Shown piece after piece: positions 45,234-55,676 of a stretch of DNA of 64,000 nt. Where the stretch lies: contig CM062289.1 in NCBI GenBank assembly GCA_031216915.1, positions 395,214,674-395,278,673 on the forward strand. The letters run 5' to 3'. The translations under genes were made by a program, and so were the position numbers. The notes below the pieces were generated by a model that saw nothing but the letters and a program-made list of their open reading frames with translations, was not told where the DNA came from and did no database searches. Origin of the DNA: Pictodentalium vernedei. Taxonomy: Eukaryota > Mollusca > Scaphopoda > Dentaliida > Dentaliidae. Position 1 is the first letter of the stretch; each line of letters begins with the position of its first letter.

Positions 45234-46078
45234 AAGGCCCCCATAAATTAGATCTTCTGTTTCTCAAGCCATTTTTTGCAAAATTGCATGTGGGTGGGCA
45301 TTTTTTTATTCTATTTTATATTTTGTAATTATTTCTTTGCCAGCAAAAGTTCACATACTTAAGTTTGTTTTATGTTTTAGGCCTCATAATCTACAGAATA
45401 ACATGGGTGATGGTATATTTCATCCCTTGAGTGCACGAGTGCTTTACAAAGCTAAAACATTGCATAGCCTTGTTGCACTCAAAGGACAAATTTCTCAATT
45501 TTATTAACTTGGGTAAAATATCAGACATAAACCATTTCATTTTTATTTTTTAAAGTTAGTACAGTGGAGCCCACTTAATTGGATATCTCTTAATTGTATA
45601 TCCCTGTTAATTGAATATAATTTTCAAACCCAAAACCATTTAGCATACCTTCAGTACAAATTTGATCTGTTGATTGCATATGGGTTGTAGAGTAAACTCC
45701 TGTTAATTGTATATAAATTTTTGTAATATGTCGAAAAAATTACTGTGACATGCACCAAAATCCCCTTATTTATCAACCTTTTTGGCCTCACTACATTCAA
45801 TACAGGCATTTATTCTATTAAATCTTGTTTGACAGAGCTCTATGAGCTCTGTCAAACAAGATATAATAGAATAAATGCTCAGTTTACCTCCAGAACACAG
45901 GAAACTGACCAAATCCCTGTTAATTGTATCCTCCTGTGAATTGAATAATTTTCACTGGCAAAATGGATATTCAATTAAGAGGATTCTACTGTATTGGGTA
46001 TAAAAAAGACAGCATGCTGCAGCCAAAATGACTATGTGCTAGGGCCTGAGAAACAGATTTATAACTTTTTAAAGCCAA
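45234..46078. mobile_element. PIF/Harbinger-like MITE split by a TA-MITE, next to an exon
   Basis: AAGGCCCCCATAAATTAGAT … TTTAAAGTTAG, TA-MITE insertion, then TTGGGTATAAAAAAGACAGC … GGCCTGAGAAACAGATTTAT. Its right end lies about 15 bp from the 46093-46497 exon, just beyond the splice donor. Confidence 0.85.
45562..45991. mobile_element. TA-bounded MITE (Tc1/mariner-like)
   Basis: CAGTGGAGCCCACTTAATTG … AGGATTCTACTG, with TA at 45560-45561 and 45992-45993. The hairpin is at 45808-45871. Confidence 0.93.
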
Positions 46079-46092
46079 ATTGAATTACTAAC

Positions 46093-46497
46093 TTTTTATT
46101 CTCTACTTTCTGAAACTCATGGAATTCAAGGTCACCGTTGATCTTTGAAGAATTATCCTTGGAATGCAAATATAACTGGTCCTCCGGATCAGAATGCTGA
46201 TCTAAAGAATTACTAGAGTTTCTATGTTGGAATGTTGAATCATTCTGTCTCTGCTCCTCAATATTGTCTTCATGTGAATTCAAAACTTGGTTAAAACTGT
46301 CAGAATTATTAAAGTTGTGAGAACCTACACCAGTGTTATTAACACTACTATCAATATGGTTGCTAAGTTGTTCATTATTATTATCGTCATTAGTAGGTGG
46401 CATATAATTTAAATATTGCACATCATCTTCAATTCCATCATCCTCTGGTTCTCCATCTAGAATGTCTCCTAAGTTTGGGTGTCCTTGCGGCTGTGGT
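46093..46497 (-). CDS. large Rab GTPase exon, acidic Asn/Ser-rich linker
   Basis: The acceptor TTTTTCAG precedes one base completing a Gly codon (GG|A), then 134 codons, and a final AA before a GTTAGT donor. That AA plus A of the next exon makes Lys, so phases agree on both sides. It encodes PQPQGHPNLGDILDGEPEDD, then a low-complexity stretch rich in Asn, Ser, Asp, Glu and Gln. No domain is recognised. It occupies the linker position between the N-terminal EF-hand/coiled-coil half and the C-terminal GTPase in large Rabs. The donor choice is inferred from phase, and GTAGAG 15 bp upstream is the alternative. Confidence 0.85.
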
Positions 46498-46620
46498 CTG
46501 AAAAATAAAGAAACCTGCACTTACATCTCTATGAAATGAACCCAACAGACATAATAATTATTTAGGTGTACAAGGAAAATACCTAATGAATAAAAAGAAA
46601 GCAGTCAACTTCCTTGTCAG

Positions 46621-46831
46621 TTAACCCCCTGGCTACTGATGTCAAAATATTAAAATTTCAGGCTGCAAATTTTTTTCTATAATGCAACCAGAAATTCAAC
46701 CAATTACATCTTGTTTGACAGAGCTCATTCAGCCATCTCAAACAAGATTAAATTGGTTAAATTCCTAGTTGCATTATGCGAAAAATGGTTGCTTGAAATT
46801 TCATTGTTGATTTCAGTCTGCAGGGAGATAA
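46621..46831. mobile_element. TTAA-2 MITE, directly abutting a TTAA-1 MITE
   Basis: TTAACCCCCTGGCTACTGAT … CAGTCTGCAGGGAGATAA. The hairpin AATTACATCTTGTTTGACAG is at 46697-46760. The right boundary tetranucleotide (ATAA, 46828-46831) also starts the next MITE. Confidence 0.85.
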
Positions 46832-47074
46832 CCCTTTACCTAACACAGGCAATATCAAAATTCATTATTTAAATATTATTTGTTCAAATTTTTCATAAAA
46901 TTTTAACAAAATTATATCATGTAACCCCTCATTGGAACGAGCTCAATGAGCTCGTTCCAATGAGGGGGTCACATGATATGGGTTTGTTGAAATTTTTGGA
47001 AAATAATTGTTTTCCAATGGCTCATTTTGTAAATTACATGGTTGGATGTTGCCAATTCGTTAGGTAAAGGGTTA
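46828..47074. mobile_element. TTAA-1 MITE
   Basis: ATAACCCTTTACCTAACACA … CGTTAGGTAAAGGGTTAT. The hairpin TATATCATGTAACCCCTC plus the GGAACGAGCTC core is mirrored (46912-46988). Confidence 0.88.
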
Positions 47075-47144
47075 TTTATACTACAGCATTTTACCACATA
47101 CAATGAACTGATCGACACAATTTTTTATCCCAAACAAACTAGAG

Positions 47145-47420
47145 GTACTGTGAGCAAGCTCACAAAGTGATACCCCCCCCGTGCCTCAGTTGTAGCCCTT
47201 CTGGTACATTAAAATGTATAAGTTAGATTACCTCCCCTTGGAAATGTCAGAACGGAATTATATTGCTTCATGCACATCTTCATATGAAGTTCTTCCATTG
47301 TGTAAAGTTTCATGAAAATTCTTCAAACGGTTTAGGAGGAGTTGCGCTTATAAGGATGGACAGATGGACAGGGTGATTCCAATATACCCCCCCAAACTTT
47401 GTTTGTGGGGGGTATAATAA
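47145..47420. mobile_element. short tandem-unit-class element with 3' hairpin and TATAATAAA end
   Basis: It opens AGAGGTACTGTGAGCAAGCT. It has GGATGGACAGATGGACAGGG and closes with ACCCCCCCAAACTTTGTTTG, then GGGGGGTATAATAAA. Start and end match the 36700-38221 element, but it has only one internal unit. Confidence 0.65.
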
Positions 47421-47977
47421 AAATTTGATTTTTCACTTTCAAAACAAAGTTGATGACCATGTTCAATAAGTTTGTTCCAAAGAAGGGTTATAATCTATGT
47501 CCAGAAGCAAAAAATTGAAAATAACTGAATTTCAATGGCTGGAAAATGCAGATAATGTGATCTGAACAGAAATTCTTTGAAGAAGATCTTCACAAAATGA
47601 GAATCAGTTTTATGTTTCTCTTGAATTTGTGGGAATGATGAAATGCAATATTGAATGTTATTATCCAACTGAAAGATTTCAAAGGATATAGCAATATGCA
47701 TGCCATACATCTATCCATCTCTCTGTTACTAGACAAAACAGATAAATCATTATAATGAGGTAATTATGATCTGATATTTTCCATGTTAGTTAACACCTAC
47801 TCCTTTTCTTAATACAATGGTCATAATCACCCAGCACTATTCACAAAAATCACCCTTCAAAGTTTATTACTTTTTCAGTTTTTTGCCCAAAATACTTACC
47901 TTCTAATTCCTCTTTGGAACGAGCACACACAGTTCATTCTAATGAGGGGAAGTAAGCTAGGTTTCTAATCCAAATAA
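47421..47977. repeat. decayed TTAA-1-type hairpins and unassigned sequence
   Basis: 47425-47520 and 47860-47965 keep hairpin arms (TTCAAAACAAAG…; CTAATTCCTCTTTGGAACGA). 47530-47820 has nothing I can assign. Confidence 0.45.
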
Positions 47978-48191
47978 TTAACCCCCTGCACACTGATGTC
48001 AAAATATCTAAATTTCAGGCAGAAAAAATTTCCCATCATGCAACTAGAAATTTAACCAATTCAATCTCGTTTGACAGAGCTCATTGAGCTCTGTCAAACG
48101 AGATTGAATTGCTTAAATTTCTAGATGCATTATGGGAAAAAAACAGCTTCCTGAAATTTTGGTATTTTGACATCAGAGTTAAGGGGGTTAA
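47978..48191. mobile_element. TTAA-2 MITE
   Basis: TTAACCCCCTGCACACTGAT … AGTTAAGGGGGTTAA. The hairpin AATTCAATCTCGTTTGACAG is mirrored perfectly at the base and tip (48057-48118). The arm change T to C (TCTCG) is matched by the CGAGA partner. Confidence 0.92.
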
Positions 48192-48642
48192 ATTGTTTTA
48201 ATTATTCAAGAAACGTTTTTACAAATGTCGTCTGTCGTTAAAGGATTAAAGACCCATTTTCAACTTTATCTTACTTAACAGATGCTCCTACAGGCCGCTT
48301 TCAGATTAACATACCTGTGACCTTCAAAGTACCATTGCAGTGGCATCTACAGCTAGTTGTGTTCTGGCTGCCTATATAAGGAAAACAAGACTAGACTAGA
48401 AACCACTGCATATACATATCTTAAGTTGGTCATGAAGCAGTGCAAAATTGTGTGGAAGAGTCTAGACTTTTAACGGTTGAATGCTGATCGCTGACATGAA
48501 GAAGACATTCAAGGCTTTTGATTTAGGGTAATAATAATTTTTTGTGATAAAGTATCTGCTGACTTTTTATTGAAGTTTGTTTGTTAAGCAAAAACTCCTT
48601 CAGTTTTACTGGACATCAGCAACATTTAAGCACCTGTTTTAT
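48192..48642. repeat. TTAA-4 remnants and unassigned sequence
   Basis: 48240-48480 has CAGTGGCATCTACAGCTAGT and CTGGCTGCCTATATAAGG, as in TTAA-4. The rest is unassigned. Confidence 0.45.
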
Positions 48643-48846
48643 TAGGGCCCTGCAAATCACCCATTTTTTAATCGAATCTCAAATCGAATTAGGGGCATCT
48701 TGAAGATGGCCGACTGTGGAAAGAGAGAGTGCTGTAAACCTGATTTGTTTTGACAGTGATGGTTCAAGTCCTGACTGATAAAATATTCCAACTACATCAC
48801 CAAGGCATGCCTTCATTGAAGGCTTGCCTTGGTGATGTAGCTGGAA

Positions 48847-49394
48847 TAGGGCTGTCACGATTATTCGATTAATCGATTGCTGATCGATCATGCCGAAATC
48901 GATTAGTATTTTTCGTTGTCGAAGAATCGGTAAATTTTACCCCGTTTTAGATGTTTAATAATTAAAAAAAAAAAGAAAAAACTATCGTTTCTTAAGGTAA
49001 AGGGTCAAGAACGTCGACATTAAATCTCAAGAAGCCGTTAGAAGCATTTGCCTTTTAGGAACATTCAAAGCTTTGATGTTCTGAACTTTTGAACCGTCAG
49101 TGTAATAATCAAGACCGGTCGGCAGTTGCGAACTTGCGAAGTTCGCAACTGACGACCGGTCTTGATTATTACACTGACGGTTCAAAAGTTCAGAACATCA
49201 AACCTTTGAATGTACCTAAAAGAGGATCGTCTTCGTTGTTTACTTGAGGAAGGTCAACTGACTTGAACTTCATTTTTAACAACTTAAAGGGAGGGAAATG
49301 TAGGGACGGGGTCATCTATGTACGATTAATCGATTATAATCGATTATTTGCGACGATTAATCGATTCCTAAATTCAAAAATCATGACAGCCCTA
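48847..49394. mobile_element. 548-bp hAT-like foldback element
   Basis: The ends are TAGGGCTGTCACGATT and AATCATGACAGCCCTA, with perfect 8-bp duplications AGCTGGAA (48839-48846, 49395-49402). Sub-terminal ATCGATTAATCG motifs occur at both ends, and the interior is a very long palindrome (49052-49222). Confidence 0.95.
49052..49222. repeat. ~170-bp near-perfect palindrome
   Basis: The arms run CCTTTTAGGAACATTCAAAG … TGTTCTGAACTTTTGAACCG … CAAGACCGGTC, mirrored through the tip TTGCGAACTTGCGAAGTTCG. Arms are about 80 bp with few mismatches. Confidence 0.93.
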
Positions 49395-49758
49395 AGCTGG
49401 AATATTATGCAGTAAGGATTATGGTTCAAAAACAGAAATGGGTGCAAGAATCATCGGTACTAGGCATTGCACAGGGCTAGCCGATAGCAACAGCTCATCA
49501 TTGATATTGCCTGGAAACTTTAAATTTTCTTTAAACAGTGGTAGTGACAAGTGAGACTGGAATTAGCGTGGCTGGTGACATGTGTAAAGATGTTGTTTCT
49601 GTTTAGATAACGGAAACTGCACTCAAGTCTATATTTTCAATATTATTTATGTACACTTTCCACCAGAACTATACGTATTGTGAGATGACGAAGATGACTG
49701 ATGCCAAGCTATATTCCAGTGCAAAGATTTGAATGGAAAGGAATCATGCTGCCGATTT

Positions 49759-50190
49759 CAGGGTTCATACAAAAATTTGCTCTCAAAGTTCAAGGGTTTT
49801 TCAAGGGTTTTCAAGGGATTTTTTTTTCAAGGGCTACATATACTATTCAGCTTGTTGTATGAACTCTAAAAATCTAAGATTCATGTGACACAGATCTGAC
49901 TTTGGAAGTCAGGTAGTACTGGTACCCAAAGTGTGATCTGTGTTACAGTAATCTTGGTAAAACGTTCCCTACTTTTTTATGTTTTTTTTTAACTGAGCAA
50001 CATGAGCGCAACAAACAAGTAAAAGGCGAGTATACATATATTTACAATGCCCAGGAAATAGCTTGGTATTCAAGGGTTTTTCAAGAGATTTCTGAAAGTT
50101 CAAGGGTTTCTCAAGGGCTAATTTCAAATTCCAGGGTTTTTCAAGAAAAAACTCATTTTCAAGGGTTTTTCAAGAGCTGTATGAACCCTG
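49759..50190. mobile_element. element with CAGGGTTCATACA termini
   Basis: The ends are CAGGGTTCATACA and TGTATGAACCCTG, with GATTT on both outer sides. The internal short repeat CAAGGGTTTTTCAAG occurs many times. 49870-49965 is a foldback TGACACAGATCTGACTTTGG. The 5-bp flank leaves the superfamily open. Confidence 0.75.
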
Positions 50191-50321
50191 GATTTAAATC
50201 GAACCAAATAGCAATTTAAGATTCAAAATTGAATTGAATCTTGAAGCTTCACAGGCCCTATGTTTTATGACCAATGGGCTCAAGAGGCATCGCAAAGATG
50301 ATCAGTTGTCAGCAGACTTAC

Positions 50322-50410
50322 CCCGGGAAGTACTTTCCAAGTACCGATCCCTGTTTGCAAAGTTTTTTCTTTCCGGCTGAGTTCTCGACTGCTTGACTCT
50401 CTGCCACTCT
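50322..50410 (-). CDS. large Rab GTPase exon, first exon seen
   Basis: The acceptor TTTTATAG precedes it, 29 codons start in phase 0, and a final GG sits before a strong GTAAGT donor. It reads RVAESQAVENSAGKKKLCKQ, then GSVLGKYFPG, continuing into PQPQGHP of the next exon. Frame, phase and borders all agree. There is no domain by itself. Its basic then Gly/Pro content fits the linker after a coiled coil. The exons before it, expected to encode EF-hands and coiled coil, were not found between here and 64000. Confidence 0.85.
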
Positions 50411-50702
50411 CTATAAAATGAAATGGAGGTTGTTAGAAAATGAGCAACAGGTTTATCTCTCTTGTAATGTTCTTTCTAAATCACTGATATGAAATTATGA
50501 ATAATTCATTGATGAATGCAAAAAATGCATCACTGATTTGCACGACAAAACACATCTTGACCTGGAAATGTTGTTTCCTTGAGATAATCACTAACACTTT
50601 CACCTCTTTACCTAATGTGACTGAGACAGGACATTTATAAGTCCAGGATTCAACTGACTTTAGGATGAGGTTAATTTTAAGGACTTTCAGGACCCTTTCA
50701 AA

Positions 50703-51081
50703 CCATTTTCAAGGACCTTTTAGACAATTTTTGAGACTATTCTAAGATGTATGCAAATAGCTTCTAGTAAGACTTTTTATTTATTTAATGGGGTTTAACC
50801 CCTTACATTTTGCTGGCGGATATTCCTGCCCAGGACAGAATTTGTCTTGCCACTGAAATAAGTATAATTTGAGCACAGGATTCCTATCCCTCACCCCCAT
50901 TTTCAAGGACCTTTTAGACAATTTTTGAGACTATTCTAAGATATATGCAAATAGCTTTTAGTAAGACTTTTTATTTATTTAATGGGGTTTAACCCCTTAT
51001 ATTTTGCTGGCGGATATTCCTTTCCCAGGACAGAATTTCTCTTGCCAATGAAACAAGTATAATTTGGGCATAGGAATCATA

Positions 51082-51115
<34 letters not shown>

Positions 51116-51245
51116 CACACACGTAAACTGAACTGATTTTTAGTCCAATAATTTCGTGAGTTGAATATGTATAAATTTTTCATAAAATCTAGTCATGGCT
51201 GCTAAACAGCAGCCATGACTAGATTTGATGAAAAATATTTTGAAA
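50703..51245. mobile_element. TTAA-3 MITE with a ~195-bp tandem duplication and poly(C) run
   Basis: CCATTTTCAAGGACCTTTTA starts at 50703 and again at 50898. Each copy leads to TTAACCCCTTA and GCTGGCGGATATTCCT. The element goes on to a 31-base C run (51083-51113), the hairpin AATCTAGTCATGGCTGC mirrored (51178-51232) and AAAATACTCAGCAGG. Confidence 0.8.
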
Positions 51246-51259
51246 ATACTCAGCAGGCA

Positions 51260-51500
51260 CTTCTGATAGGGTCACCTTATGTTGAGCAGTTTTAAGAGTA
51301 GATGAAGATGGAGAGAACACCGAGCAACTGTTAGAATCCCCAACATACTAACTCCACAAAAGCAGGGTTAGCATTGGTTGAAGGAAAGTGCACAAATGCA
51401 GTACTCCTTAGTACACAGTGCCATCATGTCCCCACATAAGCAATCAGGATAAAGTGCCTTACCCATGGACACAACACACTTACTGCTCCTCAAGACTTTT
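51260..51500 (-). mobile_element. degenerate SINE
   Basis: Body motifs are GGAGAGAACACCGAGCAACT, GGGTTAGCATTGGTTGAAGG and TACACAGTGCCATCATG. The head is lost. Confidence 0.65.
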
Positions 51501-51605
51501 GATTAGAAATACAGATGTTAGTCAACAGCCAGAAGCCTAAAATTGAGTCCTTTCACCCTCAATGTTGTACAGCATGGACTCCTACTGAATTTGACCACTA
51601 TTAAC

Positions 51606-51860
51606 ACCTTGTATGTTGCTGCCAGATATTCTTGCCCAAGACAGAATGCCACTTTCCACTGAAATAAGTACAATTTGACAAATTTAGTCAAATTCTCCCC
51701 CCCCCCCTCCCCACACTCCCTGTAAATTGAACAGATTTTTTCACCAATGATTTCTGTAGTTAAATTTACATGAATTTTTCATCAAACCTAGTCATGGCTG
51801 ATTCATGGCAGCCATGACTAGATTCGATGAATAATATCTTGAAAATACCGAGTTAAGAAA
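51606..51860. mobile_element. TTAA-3 MITE
   Basis: TTAACACCTTGTATGTTGCT … TGCCCAAGACAGAATG, a C-rich stretch CTCCCCCCCCCCTCCCC, the hairpin AACCTAGTCATGGCTG mirrored (51782-51830), ending AAAATACCGAGTTAA. Confidence 0.8.
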
Positions 51861-52231
51861 TAAACATTAGAAAACTTGTATAACCGGAGTAGCAATTTTT
51901 AGTCAAGTGTTGTCAATCTAACCAAACGATACTTGACTATGAACAACTGCTAAATAACAAGTCTTGATACATTTTAATGTTTAATAAATTCTCTGTCATT
52001 TATGATGTTTGTATGACTTAAAACTCTGAAGCATCCCTAAAAAACAAGGATTTTCAAGACTAATGCACAAATTTCAAGCACTTTCAAAGCCCTAAAAACC
52101 CATTTTCCAACTTGAGGACTTTCAATGGTTTTCAAGGAATACATTGACCCGTTATTACTTTCTCATAAATGACTAAAATTTAATTTTTCTTATTTCAAAA
52201 TCGTAGCTCATTACTCCTCACTGAAACTGGC
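51861..52231. other. intron sequence with small foldback
   Basis: TTTTTAGTCAAGTGTTGTCA … TGACTATGAACAAC (51895-51950) is a weak foldback. 52050-52140 repeats the 'TTTCAAGCACTTTCAA' sequence type. No gene. Confidence 0.4.
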
Positions 52232-52493
52232 TCATTAACTCTTATCCCACTTGAGTATTTTCAAGATATTTTTCATTAAATCTAGTCATGGCTGCTGGAA
52301 AGCAGCCATGACAAGATTTGATGAAAATGTAATCTATATATAACTCTAGAAATCATTGGTGAAAAAGTCCATTCAATTTTCCGGAGGATATTCTGAGTAC
52401 ATGTGCCCAAATTATTCTTATTTCAGTGGCAAGAGAAATTCTGTACTGAGAGAAAATATCTTCCAGCAGCATGCAAGGAGTTAAGCTCATTCC
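52232..52493. mobile_element. TTAA-3 MITE (reversed)
   Basis: TTAACTCTTATCCCACTTGA … the hairpin AATCTAGTCATGGCTGCTG (52277-52327) … TTCTGTACTGAGAGAAAATA and GCAAGGAGTTAA. Confidence 0.82.
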
Positions 52494-53225
52494 TATGTTA
52501 GCATCATTAGCAAGGTTTTTGAAGCATAAACTCTGAACATAACAAAATCGGATTGATATTTTTTGTGAATGGCGCTAGCTGGATTTGAATGATTTGTTAG
52601 ACAAGGAGGTTGATCCAACAAAATATCTTCAAATGCTATCATTTATAAGAAAAAGGGCAAACATTTCTTCTCACTTATTCATTTTTTTATCATTTTAGCT
52701 TTTGGACACCACAACAAAATGAGATTATTAATCTTGACTCAATGAGATATCAAGAGCTATGTTTTGGAAAGATAAACAATTCAGCGTAATGTTGAAGCCG
52801 AAAATGAAAACACTTACTGAAGACATTATCAAGTATTATTAAGATTTAATGTCACCTTCAGTATTTGTAACAAAACCAAACCAGCAGTGTGATATCAATA
52901 AGTTCAACAAATCATTTACATTTATTTTGCCTTCAATGGACTTGAAACACACGTGTTGACTGAGTCGCTGAACCGATAGAACCGCAACAGATCACTTACA
53001 TTGGTAAACATACACAGGTGTTTTTTTGTGAGTCGATATAACTAGTGCAGAACAATATCTGTTGGGTGTAATTAGCACACAATCCACAACCAAAAAGCTT
53101 TTGTTATTCATCAGATAGTTGCATCTAAGCACTTAATTCTACGAACTGCACCTCAGAAGAAATCAGCGACAGTACTTGTCTTTTTCAAATTTCTCGGATG
53201 CCATAGAATTAAGAAAGGACGCTGG
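52494..53225. other. intron or upstream sequence, nothing assigned
   Basis: Mostly single-copy within the window. A short minus-strand frame starting ATGGCATCCGAG (53203-53192) reads 13 codons to TGA, too short to call. No EF-hand-like coding block was found. Confidence 0.4.
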
Positions 53226-53229
53226 TTTT

Positions 53230-53617
53230 GTTTACATTGGCATGGCGGGGGTTCGAACCCACGCTAAGAGAGTTTCCTTCGGCACCAACCGTCTAGCGAA
53301 ACTATACTGAACCATGCACACCGCTCGGCCACCAACAGACCTCGGTGGCCGAGTGGTCTTATATCCAAAAATTTTATATCCAAAGATCACGAGTTAAAGA
53401 ACCCTCGCCATGCCACTGTTTTTTTTACATTGGCATGGCGGGGGTTCGAACCCACGCTGAGAGAGTTTCCTTCGGCACTAACCGCCTAACGAAACTATAC
53501 TGAACCACGCACACCACTCGGCCACCGACAGACCCGACGAACCCACGCTGAGAGAGTTTCCTTTGGCACCAACCGCCTAGCGAAACTATACTGAACCACG
53601 CACACCACTCGGCCACA
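53230..53617. repeat. cluster of three or four tRNA-like units (Ser/Leu type)
   Basis: On the minus strand GGTGGCCGAG(C/T)GGT (A box) and GTGGGTTCGAACCCCCGCCA (B box and 3' acceptor) recur at about 53250-53340 and 53428-53530. A third unit is at 53536-53617. A plus-strand A-box-like piece sits at 53340-53420. The spacing between boxes is longer than in a normal tRNA and the 5' acceptor arm does not pair with CCATGCCA, so these are pseudogenes or a tRNA-derived repeat. Confidence 0.7.
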
Positions 53618-53761
53618 CCTCAAGAAATCATTGGTCAAAAAGTTGGGAGGGGGGGGGGGGGGGGATTTGGTTGTGTCCAAATTATATTTATTTCCGAGGC
53701 AAGCAATTTAGTGTCCTGGGCAGGAATATCGAATATCTGCCTGCAACCTGCAAGGTGTTAC
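53618..53761. mobile_element. TTAA-3 MITE fragment (reversed) with a 16-base G run
   Basis: CTCAAGAAATCATTGGTCAA, G16 (53649-53664), TTTCCGAGGCAAGCAATTTA, GGGCAGGAATATCG … CCTGCAAGGTGTTA. It is the C-rich side of the family without the hairpin. Confidence 0.75.
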
Positions 53762-54281
53762 CTGAAAATAGAATATGATTTCATTTTTTGAATTCATATT
53801 AAAAAAATTTCCACCATCCAGTACAAGTATTTCCATTAGTTCCTTGATTCCTGCACCCTATGTAACATGCATTTTTACAGCCCCAGTTCGAGCATATTTT
53901 CATGTAGTGTTTGATATGGCAGCCAACTGTAATGCCTATGGTCAGCCAGTGTATGTTAGCTACCAACCAACTCTGTGTAATGTACAGGGTTTGTCACTCT
54001 TTTCTTTCTGCTTAGAAATAAGATCCCCTGTGTTATGTGACTAACCCTGAGCATTCACAGCCTTAGTGAATGTACTTGTTCATGTAGTGTGTGATATGGC
54101 AGTTATCAATGCACAGGGTTAGTCACACTCTATAGTTATAAAAAAAAATTCATTATTAACTGACTAACTAACTGTATGCACAGTACAGCCTTTGTGTAAA
54201 TCTCATCTACAGCAACTGTTCAACCAACTTAATTACCAAAACCAGCCAGTAATATTCTCAAGAATCATTTCTTTTTGTTTT
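53762..54281. other. intron or upstream sequence, nothing assigned
   Basis: A plus-strand open frame of 89 codons (53775-54044) resembles no protein I know. 53900-54000 and 54070-54130 share CATGTAGTGT(T/G)TGATATGGCAG, so this is a diverged direct repeat and not a gene. Confidence 0.45.
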
Positions 54282-54640
54282 TTTCGATTTGGGTTTAACA
54301 ATCCTTTCAACAGCTAGTCGCTTCATGTCAGACAGTTTTACAGTTTTTAGGGTGGAGGAAGCCAGAGTACCTAGAAAGAACCACCAGGCAGCAGCGAGCA
54401 ACTATCAGACTCCCCAACGTACTGAGTCCGCACAGGCAGGGTTAGCATTGGTTTAAGACAAGTGCACCATCGACGTGCAGTACACCTTAGTACTCAGTGT
54501 CATCATGCCCCCACGTGGGCAATTGGGATAAAGAGGATTGCTGAAGGACACAAGGCAGTTACCCATGGTGGGGATCGAACAGTAGACCTTTCGGTTTGAA
54601 GTCCAATGTCAAAATCACTGAGCCACCATGCTGCCTTGTA
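54282..54640 (-). mobile_element. SINE with a diverged tRNA-like head
   Basis: The head end is CACTGAGCCACCATGCTGCC. The body is GGTGGAGGAAGCCAGAGTAC … GCACCATCGACGTGCAGTAC. The tail side is GGGTTTAACAATCC. Confidence 0.8.
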
Positions 54641-54675
54641 GACATGCAATTTATTTATTAGACAGTAAAATATTA

Positions 54676-55129
54676 CCGTATTTACTCTATGTATTGGGAC
54701 ACTCTATGATTTGGGACACACATTTTTTCCAGAAAACTATATTTTTTTATGCTCTAAAGTTTGGGACATTCGGGAGATTTGTTTCCAGTTGACCCGTCGC
54801 TAGTAGCAGACGACACTCATAAAAAAAATTCTTGAGTAACTAAAAATTTTCATTTTTTGCTTCCAAAACATAGCTTATGATCCTTCATTGGAACGAGTGC
54901 AATGCACTCGTTCCAATGAGGGATCATAAGCTATGTTTTGGAAGCAAAAAATGAAAATATAAAAAAAACTGGACGGCGATTTTTGTATATTGTGATGGAA
55001 AATGAATCACACACAATTTTATTCAGCATCAAATCAAGACCAGGCTGTGTTCTTTTCCCATTTTCTAAGAATTGGGACACCTGTGAAAATAATTATTTTT
55101 AGCTGTCCCAATACATAGAGTAAATATGG
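54676..55129. mobile_element. TA-bounded MITE with CCGTATTTACTCTATG termini (inverted copy)
   Basis: It has opposite orientation to 11144 and 19770. The hairpin core at 54881-54923 has the tip GAGTGCAATGCACTC, against GAGCGCATTGCGCTC at 11366, so both arms changed together. Confidence 0.92.
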
Positions 55130-55131
55130 TA

Positions 55132-55676
55132 CTAGACCATATCCATAAAATAAACAATTCTCAGCAACAATCAAAATTTTTCTCTCAAAAATTGTGCACA
55201 AATTCAGTAACTATTTTTCATCATTTATTCTGTTAGCATGTGTTATGGAGAATCCTGCCACTAGCTGCATTGTAACAAAGTCACCACTTCTGATACATGC
55301 TTAACATCTGACTGGCATTTATTAAATATCAGGAAAGCAAAACTTACTATTCAAATCAATATTTTCAGGGTTTATTTTATCCCAATATTCAGCTGATCTC
55401 TGATTTGTAAAATGAATAGGTCCCTGTACATGATTACATACATTTCAAATCTATATTGCATTTGTCATCAATGCATGGAATAAAACCATGACTGTAAACA
55501 TGTAACATATAAAAATTACTGAAAATGTCATGTCATTTAGCTTTAATGCTTTATCAACTGATAACAAAATTATTCTGCAAGAACAGCTGTAACACATTCA
55601 TACACTGGTTGAGTGGATCACCACTAAAACACCTGTAGAGTGAATGTAAATAATGGAGGAGGTTATTCTCAATTTC
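55132..55676. other. nothing assigned
   Basis: AT-rich, with no ORF longer than background and no hairpin or repeat recognised. Confidence 0.4.

Larger units (their letters stand above)
48643..50260. mobile_element. hAT-like element, TAGGGACCTGC family, with two nested hAT-like elements
   Basis: The ends are TAGGGCCCTGCAAATC and GCTTCACAGGCCCTA, with perfect 8-bp duplications TGTTTTAT (48635-48642, 50261-50268). The central foldback CAACTACATCACCAAGGCAT (48789-48846 plus remainder at 49395) is cut by the element at 48847-49394. A third element sits at 49759-50190. Confidence 0.93.

Noticed and set aside
53162..53205. Minus-strand ATG with 13 codons (starting MASEKFEKD) as a possible first coding exon of the Rab gene
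   Set aside because: It ends quickly at TGA. The only internal donor (AA|GTACTG) would leave phase 2, which does not fit the phase-0 start of the 50322-50410 exon without further unseen exons. No supporting context.
53775..54044. 89-codon plus-strand frame as a gene
   Set aside because: No motif, no clear splice or promoter context, and part of it is a diverged direct repeat (CATGTAGTGT…GATATGGCAG).
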